DNA of 64,000 nucleotides from Dietzia alimentaria 72 (GCF_000226215.1 NZ_AGFF01000007.1:310001-374000), one strand, 5' to 3'. Shown: positions 24,231 to 34,213, counted from the stretch's first letter. Numbers and translations: made by a program. The notes: generated from the letters alone by a model not told the origin.

Positions 24231-25645
24231 CCCGTTTCGTCAAGATCCAGTTGGCGATCTTCTCGATCGTCACCGTGATCGGGCTGACCGTCATGTCGGT
24301 CGTCTACCTCAAGATCCCGACTGTTCTCGGGTGGCAGCGCACCGACGTCGCGCTCGAAATGCCGGACACCGGTGGGTTATACGAGAACGCCAACGTCACG
24401 TACCTGGGCAACGTCATCGGTCGCGTGGACGCTGTCACACTCAAACCGGGCCACGTCGTGGCAGATATGCACTTCGATTCCGGTGCGGAGGTACCGGACA
24501 ACGTTCGGGCGGAGGTGCGTAGCGTCTCGGCGATCGGTGAGCAATACGTCGACTTCGTTCCGCAGGGGGAACCGGAGGGAACCCTCGCCAGCGGAACGGT
24601 CCTCGGATCGGACCGTGTGGATATGCCGCAAGACATCGGTCCTGTACTTGACCAGGCGACCGCTCTCATGGCCTCCATTGACAACGCACATCTGAAGAAC
24701 GTCATGTCTGAGGCCTTTGACGCGTTCAACGGCTCCGAGCGGGATCTGCAGCAGTTCCTCGATTCAGCGCAGCTTCTCCTCGACGAGGCGCAGCGCAACA
24801 CGGGCGTGACCCAGAAGCTCATCGCTGATGCCGAGCCCGTTCTCGACTCGCAGTTGCGCTCGTCTGATTCGATTCGTGCGTGGACCCGCAATCTGGCGGA
24901 CATCACCGACCAGCTGCGCACGAACGAACCACAGCTCACCTCGCTCATGCAGCGGGGTCCGGACTCGCTGGGCCGTGTCACCAAGGTGCTCAACGACCTC
25001 CAACCCACGATGCCCGTTCTGGTCGCCAATCTGGTCAGCGTGGGAGAGGTCGGCGTGGTCTACAACCGGTCGATCGAACAGGTACTGGTCCTCTACCCGG
25101 CGCTGGTGTCCGGGCTATTGACCGCGATCGACGGCGCCAAGGACACCAACCAGATCAAGGTGGACTTCAACCTCCAGATCAATGACACTCCTCCGTGTAC
25201 GACCGGGTTCCTCCCGGCCGCCGATCGGCGATCGCCCGGGGACCTGTCGGTTCCCTCCCAGATCAACGGCCTGTATTGCAAGGTCCCGCAGGATTCACAG
25301 ATCGCCGCGCGTGGTGCGCGCAACCTCCCGTGCATGGAGTACCCGGGCCGGCGCGCCGCCTCACCGGACGAATGCGCGGTCAACAACTACACCCCGCGCG
25401 GCTCGAACCCGCCGGATACCTCCGAGGTTGGCCCTCCCGGAAATAATCCAGGTGCGTACAACGTGCGGCCCTCCTCCGCGACCGGTGACCGTGAGATCAC
25501 CACCTCGGCCGCGGTGTACGACCCGGCGACCGGCGAGTACGTCGGCACGGATGGGAAGACGTATCGCCAGCAGAACCTGGGTACTGTGGCAAAGTTGCCC
25601 GCAGACGCGAGCATGGCTGATGTCCTCACGAATGGAGTGGCCTGA
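24227..25645 (+). CDS. mce4F: Mce4F
   Basis: 472 residues, the longest subunit here, as usual for MceF. It has an N-terminal anchor, an MCE domain (ANVTYLGNVIGRVDAVTL), the helical domain and a cysteine-containing C-terminal extension with NNYTPRG. ATGA overlap with mce4E. Last of the six MCE subunits. Confidence 0.9.
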   Translation: MTRFVKIQLAIFSIVTVIGLTVMSVVYLKIPTVLGWQRTDVALEMPDTGGLYENANVTYLGNVIGRVDAVTLKPGHVVADMHFDSGAEVPDNVRAEVRSVSAIGEQYVDFVPQGEPEGTLASGTVLGSDRVDMPQDIGPVLDQATALMASIDNAHLKNVMSEAFDAFNGSERDLQQFLDSAQLLLDEAQRNTGVTQKLIADAEPVLDSQLRSSDSIRAWTRNLADITDQLRTNEPQLTSLMQRGPDSLGRVTKVLNDLQPTMPVLVANLVSVGEVGVVYNRSIEQVLVLYPALVSGLLTAIDGAKDTNQIKVDFNLQINDTPPCTTGFLPAADRRSPGDLSVPSQINGLYCKVPQDSQIAARGARNLPCMEYPGRRAASPDECAVNNYTPRGSNPPDTSEVGPPGNNPGAYNVRPSSATGDREITTSAAVYDPATGEYVGTDGKTYRQQNLGTVAKLPADASMADVLTNGVA

Positions 25646-25647
25646 CT

Positions 25648-26190
25648 GTGCCAGTGAAGAACCCTGACCGACGCGGTGGCCCGTCCGGCCTCGTGGTGGT
25701 GGCGACAGTCATCGCGGTTCTCGCGCTGATAGCGGCGCTCGTAGCGGGCGGACTGTGGCTGTCCGAACGCGGCAAGGCCGATTCCGTTCGAGCGGAACGT
25801 GCCTCGGCTACGGAGCTCGACGCAAACTATCGCGACTTCGCGAAGGGCGTCATGACCGACCTGATGACTATTCGTCAGGACACGCTCAAAGAGGATGTAG
25901 ACAAGATTGTCGGCAAGATCGAGGGCGACTTCTCCGAGCAATTCGCCCCACGGCGTGACTCCTACGAGGAGGTCGTCAAGACCACCAAGGTCGCGGCGGA
26001 GGGCACCGTGAGCGCGGCGGCGGTAGAAACATCGGACCCAGAGCAGGCACAGGTCATCATGGCAATCGATCAGACTATCGCGAATCCACGGTCGAAGGAT
26101 GGCGAGGATCGCCAGTACCGGATCCGAGTAACGGTCAACCGGCACGACGACGGCGTCATGAAGGTGTCGGGGGTGAACTTCATCCCGTGA
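25648..26190 (+). CDS. mas4A: Mce4-associated membrane protein Mas4A
   Basis: 180 residues: a short cytoplasmic start, one membrane helix (about 14-37), and an exported domain. It begins with GTG two bases after the mce4F stop. Mas proteins flank mce operons and are thought to support Mce complex stability; this corresponds to Rv3493c by position. Confidence 0.8.
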   Translation: MPVKNPDRRGGPSGLVVVATVIAVLALIAALVAGGLWLSERGKADSVRAERASATELDANYRDFAKGVMTDLMTIRQDTLKEDVDKIVGKIEGDFSEQFAPRRDSYEEVVKTTKVAAEGTVSAAAVETSDPEQAQVIMAIDQTIANPRSKDGEDRQYRIRVTVNRHDDGVMKVSGVNFIP

Positions 26191-27014
26191 GCAACGACTA
26201 CAAGGATGAGATGCCCGGGGCCACAGAGTCCTCCAGCGGTCCGGGAGGTTCGGACATCCGAAGCTCTCGCCGGGCGCAGCGTGCAGCCGAACGTGCAGCG
26301 CGCACACAGCGCAAGGCCGACGCGGCCCGGCAGCGCGCCGTTGACGCAGCCCGAGCGGGGGGTCTCTTTGAGGGCATGGATGCGATGCCGCAGACCGATG
26401 CTTCGCCGACCGGTCGCCAGAGCGCACAGCGTCCGCCGCATGGGGGCGATGATGCAGGGAAACCACAGCCCGTGCCGCACGGAGAGAGCACGGACGCGGA
26501 GTCGCCCGCGACTCCGGGTTGGCTCGTCCCGGTTCTCGCCGCCGCGACGGTGATCTTTCTCGTTCTCGCCGGATTAGCGACGTGGGGGTACATCGAAGCC
26601 CGCGACGACACGGCGCTCGAGCAGGCCATCGCGGCCGCCCCGCAGGACGCCACGAACGCCGCTCGCGACATCACCACCCAGATGTTCAGCTACGACCATC
26701 AGACGGTGGATGCCGACCTCGCAGCGGTCCGGGAACAGCTCACCGACCCGGCGTTGTCCGAGTTCGTCGAGACGTCGATGCCCGCCGTGGCCTCCGCAGC
26801 CAAGCAGCAGGAAGCCACAGTCTTTGCGACGGTCGCCGCAGCGGCGACTGAAAAAGTTGTGGACGAAAACCACGTGACGGTGCTCGTGATGCTCAACCGG
26901 ATGGTCTCGACCAAGGATGAGCCGAAAGCGGCCAGCTCGGCCTCACGGCTACTCGTCGACATGGTCCGTGGTGACGACGGGCAATGGAAGCTGGGCAAGC
27001 TCTCGTCACTGTGA
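26187..27014 (+). CDS. mas4B: Mce4-associated membrane protein Mas4B
   Basis: 275 residues. A basic, Ala/Arg-rich N-terminal helix (SRRAQRAAERAARTQRKADA) likely forms a cytoplasmic coiled coil. One membrane segment (about 112-132) is followed by an exported NTF2-like domain. It starts with GTG over the mas4A stop (GTGA). Equivalent to Rv3492c by position; ends the operon and converges on otsA. Confidence 0.8.
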   Translation: MSNDYKDEMPGATESSSGPGGSDIRSSRRAQRAAERAARTQRKADAARQRAVDAARAGGLFEGMDAMPQTDASPTGRQSAQRPPHGGDDAGKPQPVPHGESTDAESPATPGWLVPVLAAATVIFLVLAGLATWGYIEARDDTALEQAIAAAPQDATNAARDITTQMFSYDHQTVDADLAAVREQLTDPALSEFVETSMPAVASAAKQQEATVFATVAAAATEKVVDENHVTVLVMLNRMVSTKDEPKAASSASRLLVDMVRGDDGQWKLGKLSSL

Positions 27015-27043
27015 GCGGGAGCGGCGCGGCGATGCCGTGAGAC

Positions 27044-28498
27044 TCAGCTATCGTCCCCGGACGTGGCGTCGAGGGTGTCGAAGAATCTCCGTGCCCACTT
27101 GTGGACGTCGTTGCCGAGCACTTGCCGACGGAGTGCCCGCATCCGGCGGCGTCGATCTTCGGCCGGGTCGTTGATGGCGGCCATGATGGTGTCCTTGACA
27201 CCGTCGAGGTCGTGCGGATTGCACAAGTAGGCCTGACGTAGTTCAGCGGCGGCGCCGGCGAACTCGGAGAGCACCAGCGCGCCCTCGCCGTCGGTACACG
27301 TGGCCACATACTCCTTGGCCACCAGGTTCATCCCGTCGCGCACCGGCGTGACCAGCATGATGTCAGCGGCCGCGTAGAACGCCGTCAGCTCCGTCTTGGG
27401 CACGGGACGGTGGATGTAGGTCACCACTGGGTGCCCGATTTCGCCGAACCGCCCGTTGATTCGGCCGACGGACTCCTCGATCCGGGACCGCATGATCTGG
27501 TACTGCTCCACTCGCTCACGGCTCGGCGTGGCCAACTGCAGGAGTGTCACATCCGCGACGTCAAGACGCCCCTCTTCAAAAAGCTCCTCGAGCGCGCGCA
27601 AGCGGACGTCGATCCCCTTGGTGTAATCCAGACGATCCACGCCCAGCATGAGGATCTTTGGAGATCCCAGCTCCTCGCGTAGTCGGGCGGCGCGGGTGAG
27701 CGTCTCACGCTTGCGAGCGAATCGGTCGACTGCAGCGGAATCGATGGAGATGGGGAAAGCACCCACCCGAACCCGGCGGTCGTCGACGCGGATCTCGGAG
27801 GCACGCCCCCGACCCGAGCGCAGGCGCCAGGAGGGATGGCCGCGCAGACGGTTGGCGAGGATGCGGAAATTGTCCGCGCCGCCGGACAGGTGGAAGCCGA
27901 CCAGGTCGGCCCCCAGCATCCCCTCGACCAGTTCGGTCCGCCACGGCAGCTGCATGAACAGCTCCACGGGCGGGAACGGGATGTGGAGAAAGAACCCGAT
28001 GGTCAGGTCGGGACGCAGTTCGCGGAGCAACTTCGGCACGAGGAGGAGTTGATAGTCCTGCACCCACACCGTGGCTCCGTGCGCGGCAGCGTCGGCGGTG
28101 GCCTCGGCGAACCGCGTGTTGATCTCCCGGTAGGAGTTCCACCACTCGCGGTGGTACTCGGGCGGCACCACCACGTCGTGGAAGAGCGGCCACAGCGTGG
28201 CGTTGGAGAAGCCCTCGTAGTACAGCTCGACATCACGGGTGGAGAGGGAGACTGAGTGCAGCCGTATGCCGTCGGCCTCAGAGGGTTTGGGCGCCGCATC
28301 CGGAACACCGGGCCAGCCGACCCAGGCGCCGGAGTTGGCCTTGAGGATTGACTCGAGCGCGGTGACGAGGCCACCGGGGCTCGCCTTCCAGGTCTCGTTG
28401 CCGTCGGCATCATGGACCAAGTCGACGGGGAGACGATTTGCGACGACGACGAAGTCGGCTCCCGCGTCTGTGGGCTCGTGCCCGGTCTCACCCGTCAT
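27044..28498 (-). CDS. otsA: Trehalose-6-phosphate synthase OtsA
   Basis: 484 residues, GT20 family: UDP- or ADP-glucose plus glucose-6-phosphate gives trehalose-6-phosphate. Recognisable parts are [64 protein letters not shown] and [18 protein letters not shown] 28498 has GGGAGA upstream, so the longer in-frame reading is not used. otsA also follows mce4 in M. tuberculosis (Rv3490). Trehalose is needed for trehalose mycolates and osmoprotection. No otsB is in the window. Confidence 0.95.
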   Translation of the reverse strand: MTGETGHEPTDAGADFVVVANRLPVDLVHDADGNETWKASPGGLVTALESILKANSGAWVGWPGVPDAAPKPSEADGIRLHSVSLSTRDVELYYEGFSNATLWPLFHDVVVPPEYHREWWNSYREINTRFAEATADAAAHGATVWVQDYQLLLVPKLLRELRPDLTIGFFLHIPFPPVELFMQLPWRTELVEGMLGADLVGFHLSGGADNFRILANRLRGHPSWRLRSGRGRASEIRVDDRRVRVGAFPISIDSAAVDRFARKRETLTRAARLREELGSPKILMLGVDRLDYTKGIDVRLRALEELFEEGRLDVADVTLLQLATPSRERVEQYQIMRSRIEESVGRINGRFGEIGHPVVTYIHRPVPKTELTAFYAAADIMLVTPVRDGMNLVAKEYVATCTDGEGALVLSEFAGAAAELRQAYLCNPHDLDGVKDTIMAAINDPAEDRRRRMRALRRQVLGNDVHKWARRFFDTLDATSGDDS

Positions 28499-28529
28499 CC
28501 AGGTTCTCCCTGTGCTGTCGTGGGGACGG

Positions 28530-28715
28530 TTACTCGTCGTCCGCGGGTTCCTGGGGCTCGGGGCCGACCCCCAGCATGTCGAGGAGCATGCGGCACTCCT
28601 CGGCGTCGGCCGCGTATGAGGCCACGATCCGGCGGGCCTGGAACGCGGTCTCGTCGGCGACCGGCTCGAGTTCGTCGATCGCGGGCTCCGGGCTTGCAGC
28701 GGCAGTCGATGCCAT
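28530..28715 (-). CDS. Small conserved protein between thrE and otsA
   Basis: 61 residues, acidic, no membrane segment. The core [27 protein letters not shown] looks helical and conserved. AGGAGG sits six bases before ATG 28715, so it is surely translated. A short gene occupies the same position beside otsA in corynebacteria and mycobacteria. Function unknown; it may act with OtsA. Confidence 0.75.
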   Translation of the reverse strand: MASTAAASPEPAIDELEPVADETAFQARRIVASYAADAEECRMLLDMLGVGPEPQEPADDE

Positions 28716-28785
28716 GGGTGTCCTCCTGTGGTCGGTGTGGACCGCAGCCCTGTTGAGGGTCCTGCCGTCCTCATGTGATTCTACG

Positions 28786-30186
28786 TCACTGGTCGGCGGC
28801 GGCGGACCGGCGCAGATTTCGGGTCACCCACTCACCGAACACGACGCCGGCCGCCAACGCCACCGCGATCGCCAACGCCTGGAACATCAGGCCGAGGCCG
28901 ATGCCGGTCTGATCGCTCGTCAGGGCCGACAGTCCGCGGTACACCGACAGTCCGGGCAGGAACGGGGTGATTCCGGCGATCGTCACGACCAGGGGCGGGA
29001 CCGTAGCGATACGAGCGAGAATGCCGCCCACCAGACCCATGAAGCAGGCCGCGAGGGCGGAGCCCACGACCAGGCCGAGACCCGTCGACAAGGTGACCTG
29101 GTAGATGAGCATGCCCATCGAGCCGACGGCCGCCGCGAGCAACGTCGCCCGCACGGTCGCGTAGCTGGCCACCGCGAACCCGGCGGAACCGACTCCGGCC
29201 GCGAATACAGCCACCACAAGCTCTGCATTCCCGGTGATTGACGGGTCGATCGGGGGAGGCGACATCCCTAGACGAGCGAATAACGCTAGGGCGATGGAGA
29301 TGCCGCCGAGCACGCCGCCGGTGAGGATCATCGTCTCCACACCGCGCCCGGCTGACGTGACCGGAAACCCGGTGATGGCGTCCTCAATCGCGCCGACCAG
29401 GGTGAGCCCGGCGAGTAGGACAATGATGCCCGCTGCCACGAGTTGCGACGGTTTGATCTCGATGAAGACGTCGGTGAGGACCACATACGCCAGGAGGGCC
29501 CAGCCTGCGGCGATGAACCCCCCCACGACCTGCTGGAAGAACGTGGGCAGACGATGTCTGTCCAGGAACCGGTTGGAGTACATCAGCCCGAACGTCGAGA
29601 CCATGGAGATCAGACCGGCCAGTGGGCTGCCGCCGAGCTGGATGACGATCGCGCAGCCCAGCATCGCCCAGCCCAGGACGGCCACCCGGAACGAATGCGG
29701 GTGCGGGGAGGAGACGATCGCCTCGACCTCGCTTGCCGCCTGGTCGATCGTGAGCTGTCGTCGCACTATGAGGTCGATGAGCCTGGCCACACGCGTCACG
29801 CGGGTCATGTCGACCGTGCGGTAGTTGATCACGCGGAGGACCGAGATCGGAGGACGTCCGCGGCGACGGTTGACGCCGATCGTCATGGCGGTAAAGGTGA
29901 CCTCCACGGTCGCGCCCGGCAGACCGAATGCGGCGGCTACGGATTCCGCCTGTGCGACGGTGTCCGCCGCGCCCTCCCCGGAGGACAGGAGGATTCCGCC
30001 GATCTCGAGGGCGAGGTTCAGGACGTCGGTGACGGCGCCGTCGTCGTCGAGATCGACCGGGGCCATGGGCGACAGAGGTGGCTCGACAGCCAGGTCCATC
30101 GCCGATTTACGAACCCCGAGCCACGCTAGTGGGCGGGTGAGGGGCGCCAGTGCGTCTCGGGTCTCCACGCTGCACACCGTAGTCAA
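28786..30186 (-). CDS. thrE: Threonine/serine exporter ThrE
   Basis: 466 residues. The N-terminal soluble half (LNLALEIGGILLSSGEGAAD) carries the conserved ThrE/DUF1212 motif. The C-terminal half has about ten hydrophobic segments, including TPFLPGLSVYRGL. ThrE exports threonine and serine using the proton gradient. The thrE-small gene-otsA order is the same as in Corynebacterium glutamicum. The GTG/ATG near 30186 is the likely start. Confidence 0.88.
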   Translation of the reverse strand: MTTVCSVETRDALAPLTRPLAWLGVRKSAMDLAVEPPLSPMAPVDLDDDGAVTDVLNLALEIGGILLSSGEGAADTVAQAESVAAAFGLPGATVEVTFTAMTIGVNRRRGRPPISVLRVINYRTVDMTRVTRVARLIDLIVRRQLTIDQAASEVEAIVSSPHPHSFRVAVLGWAMLGCAIVIQLGGSPLAGLISMVSTFGLMYSNRFLDRHRLPTFFQQVVGGFIAAGWALLAYVVLTDVFIEIKPSQLVAAGIIVLLAGLTLVGAIEDAITGFPVTSAGRGVETMILTGGVLGGISIALALFARLGMSPPPIDPSITGNAELVVAVFAAGVGSAGFAVASYATVRATLLAAAVGSMGMLIYQVTLSTGLGLVVGSALAACFMGLVGGILARIATVPPLVVTIAGITPFLPGLSVYRGLSALTSDQTGIGLGLMFQALAIAVALAAGVVFGEWVTRNLRRSAAADQ

Positions 30187-30244
30187 GAGCCCGGCGGGCG
30201 GTCGGGTTAGGATGTGTGTCGGCCCCCGCTTCGACGGTGGCCCC

Positions 30245-30317
30245 GCTGGAGTGGCGCAATTGGTAGCGCACCCGACTTGTAATCGGGCGGTTGCGAGTTC
30301 AAGTCTCGTCTCCAGCT
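30245..30317 (+). tRNA. tRNA-Thr (anticodon TGT)
   Basis: Acceptor stems GCTGGAG and CTCCAGC pair fully. The anticodon arm is CCCGA-CTTGTAA-TCGGG, giving TGT. The T-loop reads GTTCAAGTC. Discriminator base T; the CCA end is not encoded. 73 bases. Confidence 0.95.
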
Positions 30318-30340
30318 CAACTAACTATGTGAAATCCCGT

Positions 30341-30360
30341 CAGGAAGGTCGGCCTTCCTG
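30341..30360 (+). terminator. Hairpin after tRNA-Thr
   Basis: caggaagg and ccttcctg form a perfect 8-bp stem around tcgg. It lies 23 bases after the tRNA and before the next small gene; a weak terminator or processing signal is likely. Confidence 0.5.
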
Positions 30361-30415
30361 CGTTACTATCCGATCAGTTCGCACCATCGACGGCGACGAT
30401 AGGAGAGTCGGAACC

Positions 30416-30613
30416 GTGAGCATGAACGCCGCACACACCGAAACGATCCACGAGGGAGTCGGCAGGTTCGGCGTCGACGTCGAGGTGTTTCAGGAGTACG
30501 GCGAAACCTGGGTGATCCTTCGTCAGGGTGCGGTCGAGATCTCGGTTCGTCCCGAAGATGCCCGTGGCATCGCGGACGCGCTATCCGAGGCCGCGGACTA
30601 CGCCGACGAGTAA
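30416..30613 (+). CDS. Small conserved hypothetical protein
   Basis: 65 residues from GTG 30416, with aggag about ten bases upstream; ATG 30422 is the alternative. The protein is acidic and soluble, with two strands followed by a helix (SVRPEDARGIADALSEAADY). No function recognised. It follows the tRNA hairpin and precedes two NTF2-fold genes in the same direction. Confidence 0.6.
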   Translation: MSMNAAHTETIHEGVGRFGVDVEVFQEYGETWVILRQGAVEISVRPEDARGIADALSEAADYADE

Positions 30614-30630
30614 TACACCGGAAGTTACCT

Positions 30631-31056
30631 GTGAGTAGACTGAACCTAACATCGGCCGTCACCCAGGGAGTCCCAGTCGAGATGGAGCAGTCGCCGGTCG
30701 AGATCGCCACAGCGTGGATGAACGCGCTCGTGGCGGGCGACGCCCATACCGTTATCAGCCTGTCCTCGCCCACTCTGATCTACACGACCGGGCAGGTCAG
30801 AAGATACGTGGGCCACCAGGGCGTTCACGACATGGTCTCGGATGTGCGAAGGCTGTCCGGGTTTCTCGTGATCTCGCTCCAAGGCGAGATTCTCGAGCGG
30901 GACGGTGTGGTCGCGCTCCGCAGGGTCGAGCGGTACACGATTCCCAGCGGAGGCTTCGAGATTCGCGCGTGCTCCTTCGTCGAAGTCGAGGACGGGGTCG
31001 TCACGCGGTGGGCAGACTACAAGAGCATGAAGAGCATCGACGAGATCGTCGGCTGA
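30631..31056 (+). CDS. NTF2-like (SnoaL/limonene-epoxide-hydrolase fold) protein
   Basis: 141 residues. PVEIATAWMNALVAGD begins the typical fold and RWADYKSM ends it. In limonene-1,2-epoxide hydrolases the catalytic triad is R-x-D plus a D in WxDYxD. Here the corresponding residues look like R-V-E and the D of WADY, so activity is uncertain. GTG 30631 (ggaag six bases before) or ATG 30682 may be the start. Paired with a related gene 33 bases downstream. Confidence 0.6.
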   Translation: MSRLNLTSAVTQGVPVEMEQSPVEIATAWMNALVAGDAHTVISLSSPTLIYTTGQVRRYVGHQGVHDMVSDVRRLSGFLVISLQGEILERDGVVALRRVERYTIPSGGFEIRACSFVEVEDGVVTRWADYKSMKSIDEIVG

Positions 31057-31089
31057 TGGTGTCGCCGATCCGACTGCGCGGGGAGCGAT

Positions 31090-31482
31090 ATGAGTGAGTG
31101 TCAACCGTCGGCGGAGGGGCCGGGCAAGGTCGCCAGGAAGTTGATCGAGGCCGCGTTCTCGAATGACTTCGAGACCGCCAGAGAACTCTGCGCGCGGGAC
31201 CTGGTCCTCAACATCGAGAGCATCCAGACCGTCAGGGGACACGACGGGTTGCGTCAGGTCATGGAATTCAATGCTGAGTTCTCCACCGACGTGAGCGTTG
31301 AGATCCACCACGTGCTCGAGTCGGGGGACACGGCTGCTATAAACCGCACCGTTAACTTAACTATCGCCGGTACCCCTCTCACGCTGGAGGTCGGTGCGTT
31401 CTTCACCCTGAGGGACGGGCTAGTCACCGAGTGGACTGACTACCAGGACATGCAGAAAGTCTCACGCGCGCTCGGGCATTGA
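31090..31482 (+). CDS. Limonene-epoxide-hydrolase-like NTF2-fold protein
   Basis: 130 residues. RKLIEAAFSNDFETARELCA and VTEWTDYQDMQKV match the ends of the LEH/SnoaL-like domain. The D of WTDYQD is kept, but the R-x-D pair appears as NRTVNL, so the second acidic residue is missing. It may bind a hydrophobic ligand without hydrolysing epoxides. Same direction as its paralogue upstream. Confidence 0.65.
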   Translation: MSECQPSAEGPGKVARKLIEAAFSNDFETARELCARDLVLNIESIQTVRGHDGLRQVMEFNAEFSTDVSVEIHHVLESGDTAAINRTVNLTIAGTPLTLEVGAFFTLRDGLVTEWTDYQDMQKVSRALGH

Positions 31483-31527
31483 CTGCGGGCGGCTAAGAAC
31501 CCAGGTGGGTCGGCGAACCCGCACTAC

Positions 31528-31956
31528 TCACGCCTCGGGGACGAACTCACCGTGACCGAGCTGACGAAGTTCCCTCCGGATGGTCTCGGCCGCAGCGTCC
31601 GATTCCGCGGCTGGGGCGTCGGGATTCGCCAACGACAGGTCGAACCCGGACATGTCGTTGGCGGGGAAGACGTGAATGTGAGTGTGCGGGACCTCGAATC
31701 CGGCGATCAGGTAGCCGGCACGGACCGCGTCGAAGCCCTTCAGTACGGCCTGGCCCACGGCCTGGGCGACTTCGTTGAGGCGGGTGAGCAGCGCGGGCTC
31801 GAGATCGGTCCACTTGTCGATCTCCTTGCGTGGGACCACAAGGGTGTGGCCCGCCGCTACCGGGGCGATCGTGAGGAACGCGACTACCTCGGGGTCCTTC
31901 CAGACGAAGCGGCCCGGTAGTTCTCCGGAGATGATCTTGCCGAAAACCGATGTCAT
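31528..31956 (-). CDS. HIT-family hydrolase
   Basis: 142 residues with the histidine triad HTHIHVFP and the upstream GHTLVVPRKEIDKW. HIT proteins hydrolyse nucleoside phosphoramidates or dinucleotides. The C-terminal tail (after about 115) is variable. Single gene, converging on the LEH-like pair and divergent from the TetR gene. Confidence 0.9.
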   Translation of the reverse strand: MTSVFGKIISGELPGRFVWKDPEVVAFLTIAPVAAGHTLVVPRKEIDKWTDLEPALLTRLNEVAQAVGQAVLKGFDAVRAGYLIAGFEVPHTHIHVFPANDMSGFDLSLANPDAPAAESDAAAETIRRELRQLGHGEFVPEA

Positions 31957-32084
31957 ACGATTAGACTACAGATTCCGGCTATCGGGAAGACTTGGTTCCG
32001 TGGTAGTACGGGGCCTGATGGGTCAACGGCCGTTCACGCCCGTGGCGGTATCTGGTCCCCTCACCAACGCGAAGGAGCATCGAC

Positions 32085-32789
32085 ATGGTCGCGACAAGTG
32101 TTCCGACAGCAGAGGGCGCGCTGAAGAAGAAGTCCTATCACCACGGCGATCTGAGGAACGCGATCATCCAGGAGGCCACGGTCCGCGCCCGGCACTCGGG
32201 TGAGAAGGCGATCGTCCTACGAGAAATCGCCCCGCAGATCGGAGTCTCGGCGACCGCCGCGTACCGACACTTCGCGAACCGTCAGCAGTTGGTCGAGGAG
32301 GTCTCCCGACAGGGCTTCGCCGAGATGGGTAACCGCGTCATCGTTCCCGGGGTCCCCGCGCGACACGACAATCCGGCGCTGGCAGCCCTCGTGGACCTGC
32401 GCAATGCGGCCGTCGGCATGGTGGAGTTCGCGGTCGCGGAACCAACGTGGGCACGGATGATGGTGGAGAACATGGCGGGCTCCGAGCTCGTCGCGGAGCA
32501 GGCGGGCAAGGTCCGTGCGTTCCTCCAGGAGATCATCGAGCGGGGTGTCGACGCCGGAACCTTCCGCGCGGGCACGCGCATAGAAGACCAGCGCGCTTTC
32601 TGGGTAGCTGTCGACGGGCTCTCCGTGCATGCCATGTTCGGTGTGCATGCGAATGACTCGGCAGAGGCCGGGTGGGCTGCCGGTCGCACCATCGACCTCT
32701 GTATGACGGACATGCTCACCGATGAGGGTCGCCGGCTCCGCGACGATGCCGCGCTCGGGGGCGGTATCGTCACCGAACTGCCGCGCTGA
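32085..32789 (+). CDS. TetR-family transcriptional regulator
   Basis: 234 residues. The HTH runs from KSYHHGDLRNAIIQEA through LREIAPQIGVSATAAYRHFANRQQL, with a C-terminal domain of the WHG type (about 100-210). aaggag precedes ATG 32085. It is divergent from the HIT gene and upstream of purD; its target cannot be read from the sequence. Confidence 0.85.
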   Translation: MVATSVPTAEGALKKKSYHHGDLRNAIIQEATVRARHSGEKAIVLREIAPQIGVSATAAYRHFANRQQLVEEVSRQGFAEMGNRVIVPGVPARHDNPALAALVDLRNAAVGMVEFAVAEPTWARMMVENMAGSELVAEQAGKVRAFLQEIIERGVDAGTFRAGTRIEDQRAFWVAVDGLSVHAMFGVHANDSAEAGWAAGRTIDLCMTDMLTDEGRRLRDDAALGGGIVTELPR

Positions 32790-32896
32790 GCAGGAGCCCC
32801 ACCGTCGCCGACGCGAACGTGTGCGCGTTGATGTTGGGGGGCCGCGGGGTGATCTTGCCGGGCCAGATGGGGTCGTGTCGCGTGCGGGGCTAATGT

Positions 32897-34159
32897 ATGC
32901 ATGTGCGCATTCTCGTGATCGGTTCCGGTGCCCGTGAGCACGCCATCCTCGTCGCCCTCGCTGCGGATCCAGCGGTGACGGACCTCCACGCCGCGCCGGG
33001 TAATCCCGGCATGGTGCAAGCGACGTGTCATGACGTCTCAGTGACTGATCCCGCCGCTGTCACCGCGCTCGCACGGAGGATCGAATCAGATCTCGTGGTG
33101 ATCGGCCCCGAGGTTCCCTTGGTGGCGGGCGTGGCCGACGCTCTTCGTGCGGCCGGTATCGCGGTGTTCGGGCCATCCGCGGAGGCCGCCCGTATCGAGG
33201 GATCCAAGGCTTTCGCCAAGGACGTGATGGCCGCGGCGGGCGTCCGCACAGCGCGCGCCGAGATCGTCGATTCTCCCGCGGATCTCGACGATGCCCTCGA
33301 CCGCTTCGGCCCCACGTGGGTGGTCAAAGACGACGGGCTCGCGGCGGGCAAGGGAGTCGTGGTGACCCCCGATCGGGCGGCTGCCCACGCCCACGCGTTG
33401 TCCTGCCTGGACGACGGCCATCCGGTGCTCCTGGAGTCGTTCCTCGATGGCCCCGAGGTGTCCCTGTTCTGCCTGGTAGACGGCGAGACGGTCGTACCGC
33501 TCCTGCCGGCCCAGGACCACAAGCGCGTAGGCGAGGGCGATCGTGGGCCCAACACCGGGGGTATGGGGGCCTACACTCCTCTGCCCTGGCTGCCGGAGGG
33601 CATGGTCGAGCGGATCGTGACCGAGGTCTGTGAGCCGGTGGCCCGCGAGATGGTCGCCCGTGGGTGCGGGTTCTCCGGACTGCTGTACGCGGGTTTGGCG
33701 ATCACCGCCGAGGGGCCCGAAGTGGTGGAGTTCAACTGTAGATTCGGCGACCCCGAGACCCAGGCGGTTCTCGCACTGCTGGAGTCCCCGCTGGGTGAAA
33801 TCCTGAACGCGGTGGCCACCGGCCAGCTCGCGGGGCAGCCGCCTTTGGTGTGGAGGGACGGATCTGCAGTGACCGTGGTGTTGGCGGCTGAGCACTATCC
33901 GGCCACGCCGCGTCGGGGCGATCTCGTCGAGGGTTCAGAGCAGCCCGGTGTCTTCCATGCGGGCACCTCGCGGGACTCCGAGGGCCGCTTGGTCTCGGCG
34001 GGAGGTCGCGTGCTCTCCGTCGTCGGCACCGGCGACGATCTGGCGGGAGCGCGTGCAGAGGCGTATCGGATACTCGACGGCGTGTTGCTCCGGGGCGGGC
34101 ATTTCCGACGCGACATCGGGCAGGCAGCCGAAGAGGGACGCATCAGCATCCCCGGCTGA
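32897..34159 (+). CDS. purD: Phosphoribosylamine-glycine ligase PurD
   Basis: 420 residues, ATP-grasp. [12 protein letters not shown] opens the N domain, APGNPGM follows, and [14 protein letters not shown] and [12 protein letters not shown] are the family signatures. Second step of purine synthesis. Start ATG 32897, with an alternative GTG two codons later. The other pur genes of the window lie far downstream, so the pathway is dispersed. Confidence 0.95.
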   Translation: MHVRILVIGSGAREHAILVALAADPAVTDLHAAPGNPGMVQATCHDVSVTDPAAVTALARRIESDLVVIGPEVPLVAGVADALRAAGIAVFGPSAEAARIEGSKAFAKDVMAAAGVRTARAEIVDSPADLDDALDRFGPTWVVKDDGLAAGKGVVVTPDRAAAHAHALSCLDDGHPVLLESFLDGPEVSLFCLVDGETVVPLLPAQDHKRVGEGDRGPNTGGMGAYTPLPWLPEGMVERIVTEVCEPVAREMVARGCGFSGLLYAGLAITAEGPEVVEFNCRFGDPETQAVLALLESPLGEILNAVATGQLAGQPPLVWRDGSAVTVVLAAEHYPATPRRGDLVEGSEQPGVFHAGTSRDSEGRLVSAGGRVLSVVGTGDDLAGARAEAYRILDGVLLRGGHFRRDIGQAAEEGRISIPG

Positions 34160-34213
34160 CTCTCTCGGCCACGCGCGGGCACTCTCGTACATCCAGACAG
34201 CGCATCCGCCACC

